A stretch of 13,032 bases of DNA. It comes from an uncultured Roseburia sp. (lineage in GTDB: Bacteria > Bacillota > Clostridia > Lachnospirales > Lachnospiraceae). Positions 1-8,100 of this stretch are shown piece after piece. The position numbers and the translations under genes were made by a program. Location of the stretch: assembly GCA_934358955.1 (NCBI GenBank), contig CAKRLC010000076.1, positions 1 through 13,032 on the forward strand. Reading direction: 5' to 3'. Below the pieces are notes generated by a model that worked only from the letters and a program-made list of their open reading frames with translations, ran no database searches and was not told where the DNA came from. Position 1 is the first letter of the stretch; every line of letters begins with the position of its first letter.

Positions 1-1916
1 CCCTGCTCTGCGATCCGCTGTGCTAAGTCTTCGAGATATTCCCAGCGCTCCATTTTCTCTTCCAACGCTGCTTCTGTCTGTTCTTTTTCCTGCATCAGCT
101 CCCGCAGCTTTGCTGCGTTCGTAGCATTCGAAACCATTTTCTGATCCAGGTCTTCAAGCTTTTGTTCTAATGCTGCAATGTCATCCTCGATCGTTTCATA
201 TTCCTTCTGTTCCTTGTAGCTGAACTTCAGCTTTCTTTCCCGTTTCCATGTATCCTTTGAATTCACAGGCACTTCCATGGAGTTCTCTGCAGCGCCATCC
301 TGCCCTGACAGATCATTACGGTTCTCTGTAATATAACCGGCCGGTGTCTTGCCAAGCTCTGCCAGACGATTTACATAATCTGTGTAGCCACCCTCATACT
401 GACAGATCTGGCCATTTTCCTCAAATGCGAAAATACGTCTTACCACACGGTCAAGGAAATATCTGTCATGCGAAACTGTGATGACAATTCCATCGTAATT
501 ATCTAAATAATCTTCAAGAATTGCAAGTGTTCTCGTATCAAGGTCATTCGTCGGCTCGTCTAAGATCAGTACATTTGGTGCTTCCATCAAAACACGAAGA
601 AGATTCAGTCTTCGCTTCTCGCCTCCTGACAGCTTTCCGATCGGGCTATACTGCTGGGATGCCGGAAACAAAAACTGTTCCAGCATATTAGATGCAGACA
701 CTAGACCATCCTTTGTTCGCACATATTCTGCTGTATTTTTAATATAGTCGATCACTTTTTCATCCGGATCCATATAAGCGATGCCCGCTTCTTTTGTATT
801 CTCAATCTCCTGCGTATAGTAACCGATTTTGATTGTCTGACCGATCGTGATCGTACCGGAATCCGGCCGGATCCGTCCATCGATCATCTTCATCAGTGTT
901 GTCTTTCCACTTCCGTTTGCACCGACAAATCCAATTCTGTCATTTTTCAGAAAAATATAGGAAAAATCCTGGATCAATGTCCGGTTCTCGTATCCTTTAC
1001 AAATATGGTCCAGCTCTACCGTTGTCTTTCCCATGCGGGAGCTTACTGAGCTGATCTCAACAGCTCCATCCGTCTGCGGGCCGGAATGGTTCTTCAGGTT
1101 CTCGTAACGCTGGATCCTGCCCTTTTGCTTTGTTGTACGGGCTCTTGCACCGCGTCTGATCCACTCTAATTCTTTTCTTAAAATGGTCTGCCGTTTCCGT
1201 TCACTCGCCAGCTGCATTTCTTCCCGTTCTGCCTTCAGCTCCAGATAGCCTGAATAATTGGCATCATAGCTATAAATACTTCCCTTGTCTACTTCTATAA
1301 TGCGATTGCAGACGCTGTCTAAAAAATAGCGGTCATGTGTTACCATAATAAGCGCACCGCGCCATTTCTTCAGATAATCCTCCAGCCAGTCTGCCATTGC
1401 AGAATCAAGGTGGTTCGTAGGCTCATCCAATACAAGGACATCGCATGGAACCAGTAACGCTGCAACAAGTGCCAGACGCTTTCTCTGTCCACCTGAAAGT
1501 TCCCCTGTCTTCTGCTCAAAATTAAAAATACCAAGCTTTGTCAGCATGGACTTTGCATCACTTTCCAGATTCCAGTGTTCCGCCGCCTGCGCTGCGAGCT
1601 GTTTCTGCTTCGGATCGTCTGACCCACCGACAAAGTGCTCACTGCTCTGCGCCAAAACTGTCTCAAGGACGGTAAGATTTGGATCAAATACCGGGTTCTG
1701 CGGCAAAAAACGCACAACGATATGGTTCGCCATGATCACCTGTCCCTCATCCGGTTCTTCGAATCCTGCAATGATCTTTAATAATGTCGATTTTCCTGTT
1801 CCATTGATTCCAATGATTCCGACTTTTTCTCTTTCCTGCAAATAGAAAGAAGCTTTATCAAAAAGCTTCCTCTCTGTGTAAGACTTTGTAATTTCTGTTA
1901 CGCTGATAATATTCAT
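1..1916 (-). CDS. uup: ABC-F family ATPase, Uup/YfmR type (3' end beyond window)
   Basis: This is a soluble twin-ATPase of the ABC-F class, which acts on the ribosome rather than as a transporter. About 638 codons are visible and the frame is open at the window edge. Domain 1 has Walker A GINGTGKST at residues 36-44, signature LSGGQRKR near 138 and Walker B LVLDEPTNHLD near 160-170. Domain 2 has Walker A GANGSGKTT near 330, LSGGEKRR near 424 and ILDEPTNDLD near 450. The linker between them (about 247-265) carries ELEWIRRGARARTTKQK, a pattern I associate with Uup/YfmR. A charged Glu/Lys-rich coiled-coil tail follows, as in Uup, so only a few residues should be missing. There are no membrane segments. 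In Bacillus, YfmR is known to relieve ribosome stalling alongside EF-P. The ATG overlaps the stop of the alarmone synthetase as ATGA, so translation is probably coupled. Assignment to ABC-F is firm; Uup rather than EttA rests on the linker and tail. Confidence 0.93.
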   Translation of the reverse strand, partial: MNIISVTEITKSYTERKLFDKASFYLQEREKVGIIGINGTGKSTLLKIIAGFEEPDEGQVIMANHIVVRFLPQNPVFDPNLTVLETVLAQSSEHFVGGSDDPKQKQLAAQAAEHWNLESDAKSMLTKLGIFNFEQKTGELSGGQRKRLALVAALLVPCDVLVLDEPTNHLDSAMADWLEDYLKKWRGALIMVTHDRYFLDSVCNRIIEVDKGSIYSYDANYSGYLELKAEREEMQLASERKRQTILRKELEWIRRGARARTTKQKGRIQRYENLKNHSGPQTDGAVEISSVSSRMGKTTVELDHICKGYENRTLIQDFSYIFLKNDRIGFVGANGSGKTTLMKMIDGRIRPDSGTITIGQTIKIGYYTQEIENTKEAGIAYMDPDEKVIDYIKNTAEYVRTKDGLVSASNMLEQFLFPASQQYSPIGKLSGGEKRRLNLLRVLMEAPNVLILDEPTNDLDTRTLAILEDYLDNYDGIVITVSHDRYFLDRVVRRIFAFEENGQICQYEGGYTDYVNRLAELGKTPAGYITENRNDLSGQDGAAENSMEVPVNSKDTWKRERKLKFSYKEQKEYETIEDDIAALEQKLEDLDQKMVSNATNAAKLRELMQEKEQTEAALEEKMERWEYLEDLAQRIAEQ

Positions 1917-2569
1917 TCTTCTTTTCCATCTTCCTGTGCCGCCCGTGCTTCTATGATTGCCTGATTCAGCTGAAGCATCTTTGCATCCAGCATTGAAACG
2001 ATCCCTGAACACTCTCTTAAATCGCGGCTGATATATTCCGGTGCATTTCCTTCAAATTTGTAATAGATCTTATGCTCTAAGCTTGCCCAGAAATCCATCG
2101 CCATTGTACGGATCTGGATCTCAACCTTCGTATGGACAACCCTGTCTGATAAAAAGATCGGCACTGTGACCAACATATGATAGCTCTTATAACCACTTTC
2201 CTTTGGGTTCTTAATGTAATCCTTTACGGAAACGACCGTCAGGTCATTCTGCTTTCCAATCATCTCTGCCAGCTTATAAATATCCGATGTAAAAGAGCAG
2301 ACGATACGGATTCCTGCAATATCATTAATATGATCCACCATGTTATCAATGGTGCTCTCATAACCATATCTTTTTAATTTCTTTACAATGCTTTCCGGTG
2401 TCTTGATCCTGGACTTAATATATTCAATCGGATTGTACTGATGTACCTGCTGAAATTCATCATTTAAAATCTCAACCTTGGTTCCTACTTCCTTTAATGC
2501 GGATCTATATAAAAAAATAATTGTATTCCAACTATCTACCCCTTCGCCCAAGGTAAATGTTCTCTCCAT
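1913..2569 (-). CDS. relP: Small alarmone synthetase ((p)ppGpp synthetase, RelP/YwaC type)
   Basis: This is a single-domain RelA/SpoT synthetase of 218 residues. It transfers pyrophosphate from ATP to GDP or GTP, making the stringent-response alarmone. It lacks the HD hydrolase, TGS and ACT domains of long Rel proteins, so it should only synthesise. Visible motifs are SRIKTPESI (53-61), DIAGIRIVC (83-91) with the Mg-binding Asp83, GYKSYH (126-131) and KVEIQIRT (148-155) with the catalytic Glu150. The 67-residue Asp-Glu spacing fits the family. MDFWASLEHKIYYK (158-171) resembles RelP/YwaC more than RelQ/YjbM, which has FWATIEHSLNYK. A TTG in frame at 2584 would add five residues, but it overlaps the Shine-Dalgarno sequence, so I chose the ATG at 2569. 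It is the first gene of a two-gene unit with the ABC-F gene. Family assignment is firm; the RelP/RelQ split is from recalled sequences. Confidence 0.93.
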   Translation of the reverse strand: MERTFTLGEGVDSWNTIIFLYRSALKEVGTKVEILNDEFQQVHQYNPIEYIKSRIKTPESIVKKLKRYGYESTIDNMVDHINDIAGIRIVCSFTSDIYKLAEMIGKQNDLTVVSVKDYIKNPKESGYKSYHMLVTVPIFLSDRVVHTKVEIQIRTMAMDFWASLEHKIYYKFEGNAPEYISRDLRECSGIVSMLDAKMLQLNQAIIEARAAQEDGKEE

Positions 2570-2577
2570 ATAATATG

Positions 2578-2582
2578 CCTCC
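2578..2582 (-). promoter_or_regulatory. Ribosome binding site deciding the alarmone synthetase start
   Basis: GGAGG lies 8 bases before the ATG at 2569. The in-frame TTG at 2584-2582 overlaps this site and has no comparable site of its own, so the ATG is the better start. Confidence 0.8.
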
Positions 2583-2668
2583 AATAACAGAACTCTGATT
2601 CATCTTATGTCCTGCTGTTTCTATAATATTTCCTGTGCGCGAAAAAATACCAGCCGCACATTATTATA

Positions 2669-2697
2669 ATTATACCATATTTTTCATTATATGGGAA
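2669..2697 (-). promoter_or_regulatory. Sigma-A type promoter for the alarmone synthetase / ABC-F unit
   Basis: The -35 TTCCCA (2692-2697) and a perfect -10 TATAAT (2669-2674) are separated by 17 bases. Transcription would start near 2662 and leave a leader of about 90 bases. The surrounding sequence is AT-rich. The -35 matches consensus at four of six positions. Confidence 0.7.
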
Positions 2698-2734
2698 ACA
2701 TTTAGAAAGTTTCACTTTTCTTTTGCATGCATTT

Positions 2735-2886
2735 AATCGTTACTGTTCACGCGTACCTCGTTCCAGTAACGATTCGCAGACTCATTTTAAGTTTTTGCTG
2801 CGCAAAAGGAGTCTGCTCACTCTTGCATCACTTTCTTACGCAGCAAAACAGCCAGTGTTTTACTGCTGAGTGAACAGTAACATTTA
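2735..2886. repeat. Nested palindromic intergenic element, repeat copy 1
   Basis: This non-coding stretch is made almost entirely of inverted repeats. AATCGTTACTG (2735-2745) pairs with CAGTAACGATT (2764-2774). GCAGACTC (2776-2783) pairs with GAGTCTGC (2809-2816). TTTTGC (2793-2798) pairs with GCAAAA (2802-2807). TTTTGCTGCG (2793-2802) pairs with CGCAGCAAAA (2839-2848). The outer arms GTTACTGTTCAC (2739-2750) and GTGAACAGTAAC (2870-2881) also match, so several alternative folds are possible. Bases 2736-2790 recur at 11871-11925 with 51 of 55 identical. The element touches the stop codon of the 87-residue gene and may act as its transcript end, although no U-tract follows the stems. Confidence 0.75.
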
Positions 2887-3147
2887 ATCTTCTTCGATCA
2901 CATGCATCTCCAGAAAGTCAAAGTCAATGGCTTCAATAAAGCTGTCCTGTGTAAAACGCGTTTTGGCATGCCTTTTAAATTCTGAAATATTTGAATCCAG
3001 CCAGATTGGTTTTCCCAGATCAAATTCATAGCACACTTCCTCAATTGCATGAAAAATCTTATGGGTTCTTGTTTCTGTTGTCTCGTCTGTAATTGTTGTA
3101 TCTTTCAGAAGGTGATTATCCTTCATCATTTTAAACCAAATTCTCAT
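2884..3147 (-). CDS. Conserved protein of unknown function, 87 residues
   Basis: I cannot assign a function. The protein is small and soluble with no signal peptide or membrane segment. It starts basic (MRIWFKMMKD), has a central EVCYEFDLGKPIWLD stretch (about 38-52) and ends acidic (EMHVIEED). The sequence resembles a small uncharacterised protein that I recall as widespread in Lachnospiraceae. Its ATG overlaps the stop of the RNA methyltransferase as ATGA, which implies one transcript and coupled translation. The overlap, the absence of a better reading frame and the non-random composition support it as a real gene. The repeat at 2735-2886 begins at its stop codon, so the transcript probably ends there. 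Confidence 0.85.
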   Translation of the reverse strand: MRIWFKMMKDNHLLKDTTITDETTETRTHKIFHAIEEVCYEFDLGKPIWLDSNISEFKRHAKTRFTQDSFIEAIDFDFLEMHVIEED

Positions 3148-3956
3148 TTTTCTTTTTTTCTCCAGAACTCTTCCTGCCGGTTTTTATTTTTTCTCCGCTG
3201 ACGGTTTGTTTCATACATTAAAAGTGATGCAGAAATGGCAGCATTTAATGATTCCACTTTTCCTTCCATTGGAATTTTGATATAAGTGTCTGCCAGATTC
3301 GCGATCTCATCGGAAAGTCCATTTCCTTCATTTCCAATCATAAAAGCAGTCGCCATACAATAATCCGGTTCATCATATTGCATTGTTCCTTTTAAGTGCG
3401 CCGCATAAGTTTTCACTCCTGCTTCCTTTAATTGCAGTACGGTCTCCGGCAGATTGCCAGAAATATAAAATGGCATCCGGTAAATGCTTCCCATCGTGGA
3501 TCGGATTGTTTTCGGATTAAACAGATCCACGGTTGTCTGATTCATGATCACGCCACTAATTCCTGCACCTTCGCCTGTGCGGAGCATAGTTCCAAGGTTT
3601 CCTGGATCCTGGATGCTTTCTAAGATCAGAAGATGTGTTTTGTCTCCCTTTAACAGGTCTGTAAGCTCATACTCCGGTTTTTTCACGATGCACAAAATTC
3701 CCTGTGGTGTCTGTGTGTCCGAAACAGTCTTAAAAACAGAATCTGAAACCACCTCGTAATTTACATCTTTTAACAGCTCTCCTCTTTCCTCTAAAAAGCT
3801 CTCCGAAACATAAACCTGTCTGCACCATTCCTTTGGCACTTCCTGGAACATCTTTCTTCCTTCCACCACAAAAACGCCCTGCTCGTTCCGCGCCTTTGCT
3901 TTTTTATTTAAAAGTATCAGATTCTTTATCTGCTGATTGGCTGTGCTTGTTATCAT
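3144..3956 (-). CDS. TrmH/SpoU family RNA 2'-O-methyltransferase
   Basis: This 270-residue SPOUT-class enzyme is predicted to methylate a ribose 2'-OH in rRNA or tRNA using S-adenosylmethionine. Residues 1 to about 95 form the SpoU substrate-binding domain, with the typical opening MITSTANQQIKNL. The catalytic trefoil-knot domain has all three SpoU motifs: ESIQDPGNLGTMLRT (113-127), MIGNEGNGLS (206-215) and IPMEGKVESLNAA (228-240). The tail after residue 250 is strongly basic, which would suit RNA binding. The frame stays open upstream to a TTG at 3995, but that start has no ribosome binding site and lies in the hairpin. The ATG at 3956 has GGAG six bases ahead and gives the usual N-terminus. 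The target nucleotide cannot be told from sequence; TrmH, TrmB-like rRNA and YsgA-type enzymes look alike. It follows pfkA by 105 bases and overlaps the next small gene by 4. Confidence 0.92.
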   Translation of the reverse strand: MITSTANQQIKNLILLNKKAKARNEQGVFVVEGRKMFQEVPKEWCRQVYVSESFLEERGELLKDVNYEVVSDSVFKTVSDTQTPQGILCIVKKPEYELTDLLKGDKTHLLILESIQDPGNLGTMLRTGEGAGISGVIMNQTTVDLFNPKTIRSTMGSIYRMPFYISGNLPETVLQLKEAGVKTYAAHLKGTMQYDEPDYCMATAFMIGNEGNGLSDEIANLADTYIKIPMEGKVESLNAAISASLLMYETNRQRRKNKNRQEEFWRKKEK

Positions 3957-3962
3957 TTCCTT

Positions 3963-3966
3963 CTCC
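3963..3966 (-). promoter_or_regulatory. Ribosome binding site deciding the RNA methyltransferase start
   Basis: GGAG lies 6 bases before the ATG at 3956. An alternative ATG at 3968 overlaps this site and has only an AGG three bases ahead, and the TTG at 3995 has no site. Confidence 0.65.
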
Positions 3967-3990
3967 ATTTTCCTGCATATTGTTATGAAC

Positions 3991-4026
3991 AACAAACTCC
4001 ACGAATCGTAATCCGCGGAGTTTGTT
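3991..4026 (-). terminator. Hairpin after pfkA, possible intrinsic terminator
   Basis: AACAAACTCC (3991-4000) pairs perfectly with GGAGTTTGTT (4017-4026) around a 16-base loop, 35 bases past the pfkA stop. On the minus strand the stem ends in TTTGTTGTTC, a broken U-tract, so termination may be partial and allow read-through into the methyltransferase. On the plus strand it ends in TTTTAT, but no plus-strand gene is present. Confidence 0.5.
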
Positions 4027-4061
4027 TTATAATGTCTATACTATTTCTATATACGTTTCTA

Positions 4062-5036
4062 TTAGATGGACAGGTCTTTTGCGATCTGATACTGATAATC
4101 TGAAACGCTCTTCTGCATTGCAAGAGCTTCATCAATATCAAAATCAACGAAATCGCCATGACGGTATCCAACGACACGGTTGCTCTTTCCATCGCAAAGA
4201 AGATCTACTGCAAGTGCTCCCATCATAGAAGCATAAACACGGTCTTTTGCTGTTGGAGAACCACCACGCTGCATATGTCCTAAAATCGTAGCACGGGTCT
4301 CGATACCTGTTGCTGCCTCGATACGTTTTGCCATACTTGCTGAATGTCCAATACCTTCAGCATTCACAATGATATGGTGTTTTTTACCATGCTTACGTTT
4401 CTCAATAATATTATTTACAAGTCTCTGCTCATCATAATCATATTTTTCCGGAAGTAAAATATCTTCTGCTCCGTTTGCAATACCACACCACAATGCAATG
4501 TAGCCGGCGCCACGTCCCATAACCTCGATAATAGAGCATCTTGCATGGGAAGTTGAAGTATCACGTACCTTATCGATCGCTTCCATTGCTGTATTAACAG
4601 CTGTATCAAATCCGATCGTATATTCTGTACATGCAATATCAAGGTCGATCGTGCCTGGAAGTCCGATCGTATTCACACCAAGAGCTGCCAGCTTCTGTGC
4701 GCCCTTGAAGGAACCGTCTCCTCCGATTACTACCATACCATCAATGCCGTGCTTCTTGCAGATCTCAGCACCTAATCTCTGTCCTTCTTCTGTTGTGAAT
4801 TCCTGGCAACGGGCTGTCTGTAAGATTGTTCCACCTCGTTCGATAATATCAGCTACATCCTTTGCTTCCATGTCAACGATTTCTTCCTGAAGCAGTCCGG
4901 CATAGCCACGTTTCACTCCTTTAACTTTTAATCCTTTTACAATTGCCTCTCTTACAACTGCACGGATTGCTGCATTCATTCCAGGTGCATCTCCACCACT
5001 AGTAAGTACACCGATTGTTTTAATCTCTTTTGCCAT
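4062..5036 (-). CDS. pfkA: ATP-dependent 6-phosphofructokinase
   Basis: This cytoplasmic glycolytic enzyme of 324 residues phosphorylates fructose 6-phosphate to fructose 1,6-bisphosphate. Its length matches the bacterial single-domain PfkA (about 320). The N-terminal nucleotide loop is GVLTSGGDAPGMNAAIR (9-25). GGDGS (105-109) carries the glycine typical of ATP users; pyrophosphate-dependent enzymes usually have Asp there. The catalytic segment is PGTIDLDIACTEYTIGFDTA (127-146) with the proton-abstracting Asp131. MGRGAGYIAL (173-182) and GHMQRGGSP (253-261) bind fructose 6-phosphate. TIDLD replaces the TIDND of E. coli, a variant I recall as common in clostridial PfkA. AGGAGGG (5047-5053) lies 10 bases ahead of the ATG. 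It follows dnaE by 90 bases, an order shared with other Firmicutes, so co-transcription is likely. I found no convincing separate promoter in the gap. Confidence 0.97.
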   Translation of the reverse strand: MAKEIKTIGVLTSGGDAPGMNAAIRAVVREAIVKGLKVKGVKRGYAGLLQEEIVDMEAKDVADIIERGGTILQTARCQEFTTEEGQRLGAEICKKHGIDGMVVIGGDGSFKGAQKLAALGVNTIGLPGTIDLDIACTEYTIGFDTAVNTAMEAIDKVRDTSTSHARCSIIEVMGRGAGYIALWCGIANGAEDILLPEKYDYDEQRLVNNIIEKRKHGKKHHIIVNAEGIGHSASMAKRIEAATGIETRATILGHMQRGGSPTAKDRVYASMMGALAVDLLCDGKSNRVVGYRHGDFVDFDIDEALAMQKSVSDYQYQIAKDLSI

Positions 5037-5126
5037 TTTACAAGTTCCCTCCTAAAATAAAATATACCCATATTCAATAAACTGCATTTTCCAGATACAG
5101 TTATTTTTTTACTAATCTATCTTATT

Positions 5127-8100
5127 TTAATCTCTTTGCGTTTTCTTTTCAATGCTCTTTTCTACAACTTTTACATTGTTTTTGCCCAAAAAGTTCGTCA
5201 AATTGTTCACAATCTCGTCATTAATACAGATATTCATGCTGGCTGGAAGTCTTTTCATTGCTTTTAAGCTGGAAATGTAAATGACAACGGAATCTTTTCC
5301 GTCAGAATCATGCAGCATTCCATAAAGCTGCTGTTCCTGTTTTTCATATGCTTCCTTTGTCCCAAACTGAAGCCACAGCTCCCGTTTTACGTCATCAAAC
5401 GACTGGATCTGTTCGCATATAAGTTTCCCGTTTTTTTCTTCCTCTACATTTGCCTTTCCTGTAATAAAAACTTTCTCATCTTCATTCAAAAGAGTCTGGT
5501 ATTTCTCATAATCCCGTGGGAAAACAATGACCTCTACGGTTCCTACCAGATCTTCCAATGTCAAAAATGCCATTACCTTATTGTTCTTTGTATATTTGAT
5601 CGTCTTTTCCGTGATCATACCGCCAACGGTAACACGCTGATTGTCTTTGATCTTGACCGTATCTGTTTCCTCGTCCAAAACAAAATCCGTCGTAAGCGCA
5701 TTCGCATTTTTCCGCCATCTCGTCTCATATTCTTCCAATGGATGTCCTGTCAGATAAATGCCAAGCACTTCCTTCTCGAAGCCAAGCTTTATCTCCTTAC
5801 TGTATTCTGGAAGCTGTGGCAGCTGGATCTCATAATCTTTTTTATCTTCCTCAGAAACAAGGTCGAATAACGTCATCTGACCTGACATGCCTTTTTTCTT
5901 CTCTGATGCCAGATTATCCATCATCACTGCAAAGATCGTCATCATCTGCTGACGGTTTCCATCCAGTCCATCACAGGCTCCTGCTTTGATCAGATTTTCC
6001 ACTGCGCGCTTGTTCACCTCTCTGCTGGCGACGCGTTCCAGAAATGTCTGCAATGTCTTATATGGACCGTTTTGCTGCCGTTCTTCTATGATCAGGTCCA
6101 CAACCGGTCGTCCAATGCTCTTGATCGCATAAAGCCCATAGCGGATATCCGAACCAACTGCTGTGAATGCGCCTTCCCCTTCGTTGATATCCGGCGGAAG
6201 CACTTTGATCCCCATCTGTCTGCATGTAAAAATATACTCGGAAACTTTTCTAGCATTGTCAATGACAGAAGTCATCAGTGCTGCCATAAATTCAACCGGG
6301 TAATAATATTTAAAATAAGCTGTCTGATAGGAAACGACCGCGTATGCTGCTGCATGGGACTTGTTAAATGCATACTTTGCAAAATCTACCATGGAATCGT
6401 AAATCTTATTTGCTGCCTGCTCACTGATCCCGTTTGCAATGCATCCCTTAATCCCCTGTTCTTCATTTCCATAGACAAAATTCTGGCGCTCTGCATCAAT
6501 GACATACTGTTTCTTCTTACTCATGGCACGGCGGATATTATCTGCCTGTCCCATTGTATATCCTGCAAGCTCCTGCACGATCTGCATAACCTGCTCCTGG
6601 TAAACAATACAGCCATACGTAGGCTCTAAAATCGGTTCTAATTCTTTACATTCATAAGTAATGCTGTCCCGTTCATTTTTTCCCTTAATATATTTTGGAA
6701 TAAAATCCATTGGACCCGGACGGTAAAGTGAGATTCCGGCAATGACATCTTCTAAACTCTGCGGCTTTAACTCCTTCATGAAGTTTTTCATTCCCGCACT
6801 CTCTAACTGGAATACCCCTTCTGTTTTTCCGGTTCCGATATAATCCAGTACATTTTTATCATTATAATCGATCAAAACTGCGTCCGGATCTGTATGGTCA
6901 TTATAGTCAATATGATTGACATCGATTTTTATCCCATGGTTTTTCCATACAAGCTTTGCCGCATCCTTGATCACTGTCAGAGTCCTCAGTCCAAGGAAGT
7001 CCATTTTCAACAGACCAAGCTCCTCGATCGTTGTCATAATAAACTGTGTTGTGATCGTGCCATCTGATGCCCGCGACAACGGAACATATTCATCCATTGC
7101 CTTCTGTGAGATCACGACGCCGGCTGCATGCATAGAAGTATGTCTTGGCAGACCTTCTAACCTTTTTGACATATCGATCAGCGTATGGACAGATGCATCC
7201 GATTCATACATACCACGCAATTCCGGATTCATCTGCAATGCTTTTTCGATCGTAATATTTAACTCATTCGGGATCATTTTGGCGATCGTATCGCAGAAGC
7301 TGTATGGCAGATCCATAACGCGTCCAACGTCACGGATCACACCCTTTGCTGCTAACGTACCAAAGGTAACGATCTGCGTTACACAGTCTTTTCCGTATTT
7401 TTCCACAACATAGTCGATAACTTCTCCACGCCGTTCGTAGCAGAAGTCAATATCAATATCGGGCATCGTAACTCGTTCCGGATTTAAAAAACGCTCAAAC
7501 AGCAGGTTATACTTCATTGGATCGATATTCGTGATACCTGTTGTATAAGATACCAGACTTCCTGCCGCACTTCCTCGCCCCGGTCCGACCGGAATGTCAT
7601 GCATTCTCGCATAATTAATAAAATCCCAGACGATCAGGAAATAATCCACATACCCCATTTCGCGGATAACATTCAGCTCATAGTCAAGCTTTGGACGCAG
7701 CTGTTCCTGTGTCTTCGGATATCGCTTTGCCAGACCTTCGTGACACAGCTTATTCAGGTAAGTCCAGGAGTCATATCCTTCTGGCACTTCAAAATGTGGC
7801 AGCTTTGTTACACCGAATTCAATTTCGACATGACAGCGGTCCGCGATCTTTTGCGTATTGTCGAGAGCCTGCTGTGCATATGGGAAAAGACGTCTCATCT
7901 CTTCTTCTGATTTCACATAATACTGGCCGCCTTCATAACGCATACGGTTTTCATCCGCCAGCTTCTTTCCTGTCTGGATGCAAAGTAAAATATCGTGAGC
8001 TTCGGCGTCCTCTGCATAAGTATAATGCACGTCATTTGTCGCTACTAACTCGATTCCGGTATCGCCACTTAACCGCAGCAACTGGGTATTTACTGTTTTC

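Noticed and set aside
2570..2584. TTG start for the alarmone synthetase
   Set aside because: The TTG overlaps the Shine-Dalgarno sequence of the ATG at 2569 and has no site of its own.
4062..5036. Pyrophosphate-dependent phosphofructokinase because of TIDLD in place of TIDND
   Set aside because: The residue after GGD is Gly, as in ATP-dependent enzymes, and the Leu variant is familiar from clostridial PfkA.
5080..5102. Hairpin AACTG/CAGTT as a dnaE terminator
   Set aside because: The stem is only 5 bases, and the T-run lies on the plus-strand side, the wrong side for dnaE. dnaE and pfkA are more likely co-transcribed.
5310..5870. Plus-strand open frame of 186 codons
   Set aside because: It lies wholly antisense to dnaE, has a composition unlike real proteins and no ribosome binding site that I can see. 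The other long plus-strand frames (for example 6072-6629 and 7691-8254) are shadows of the same kind.
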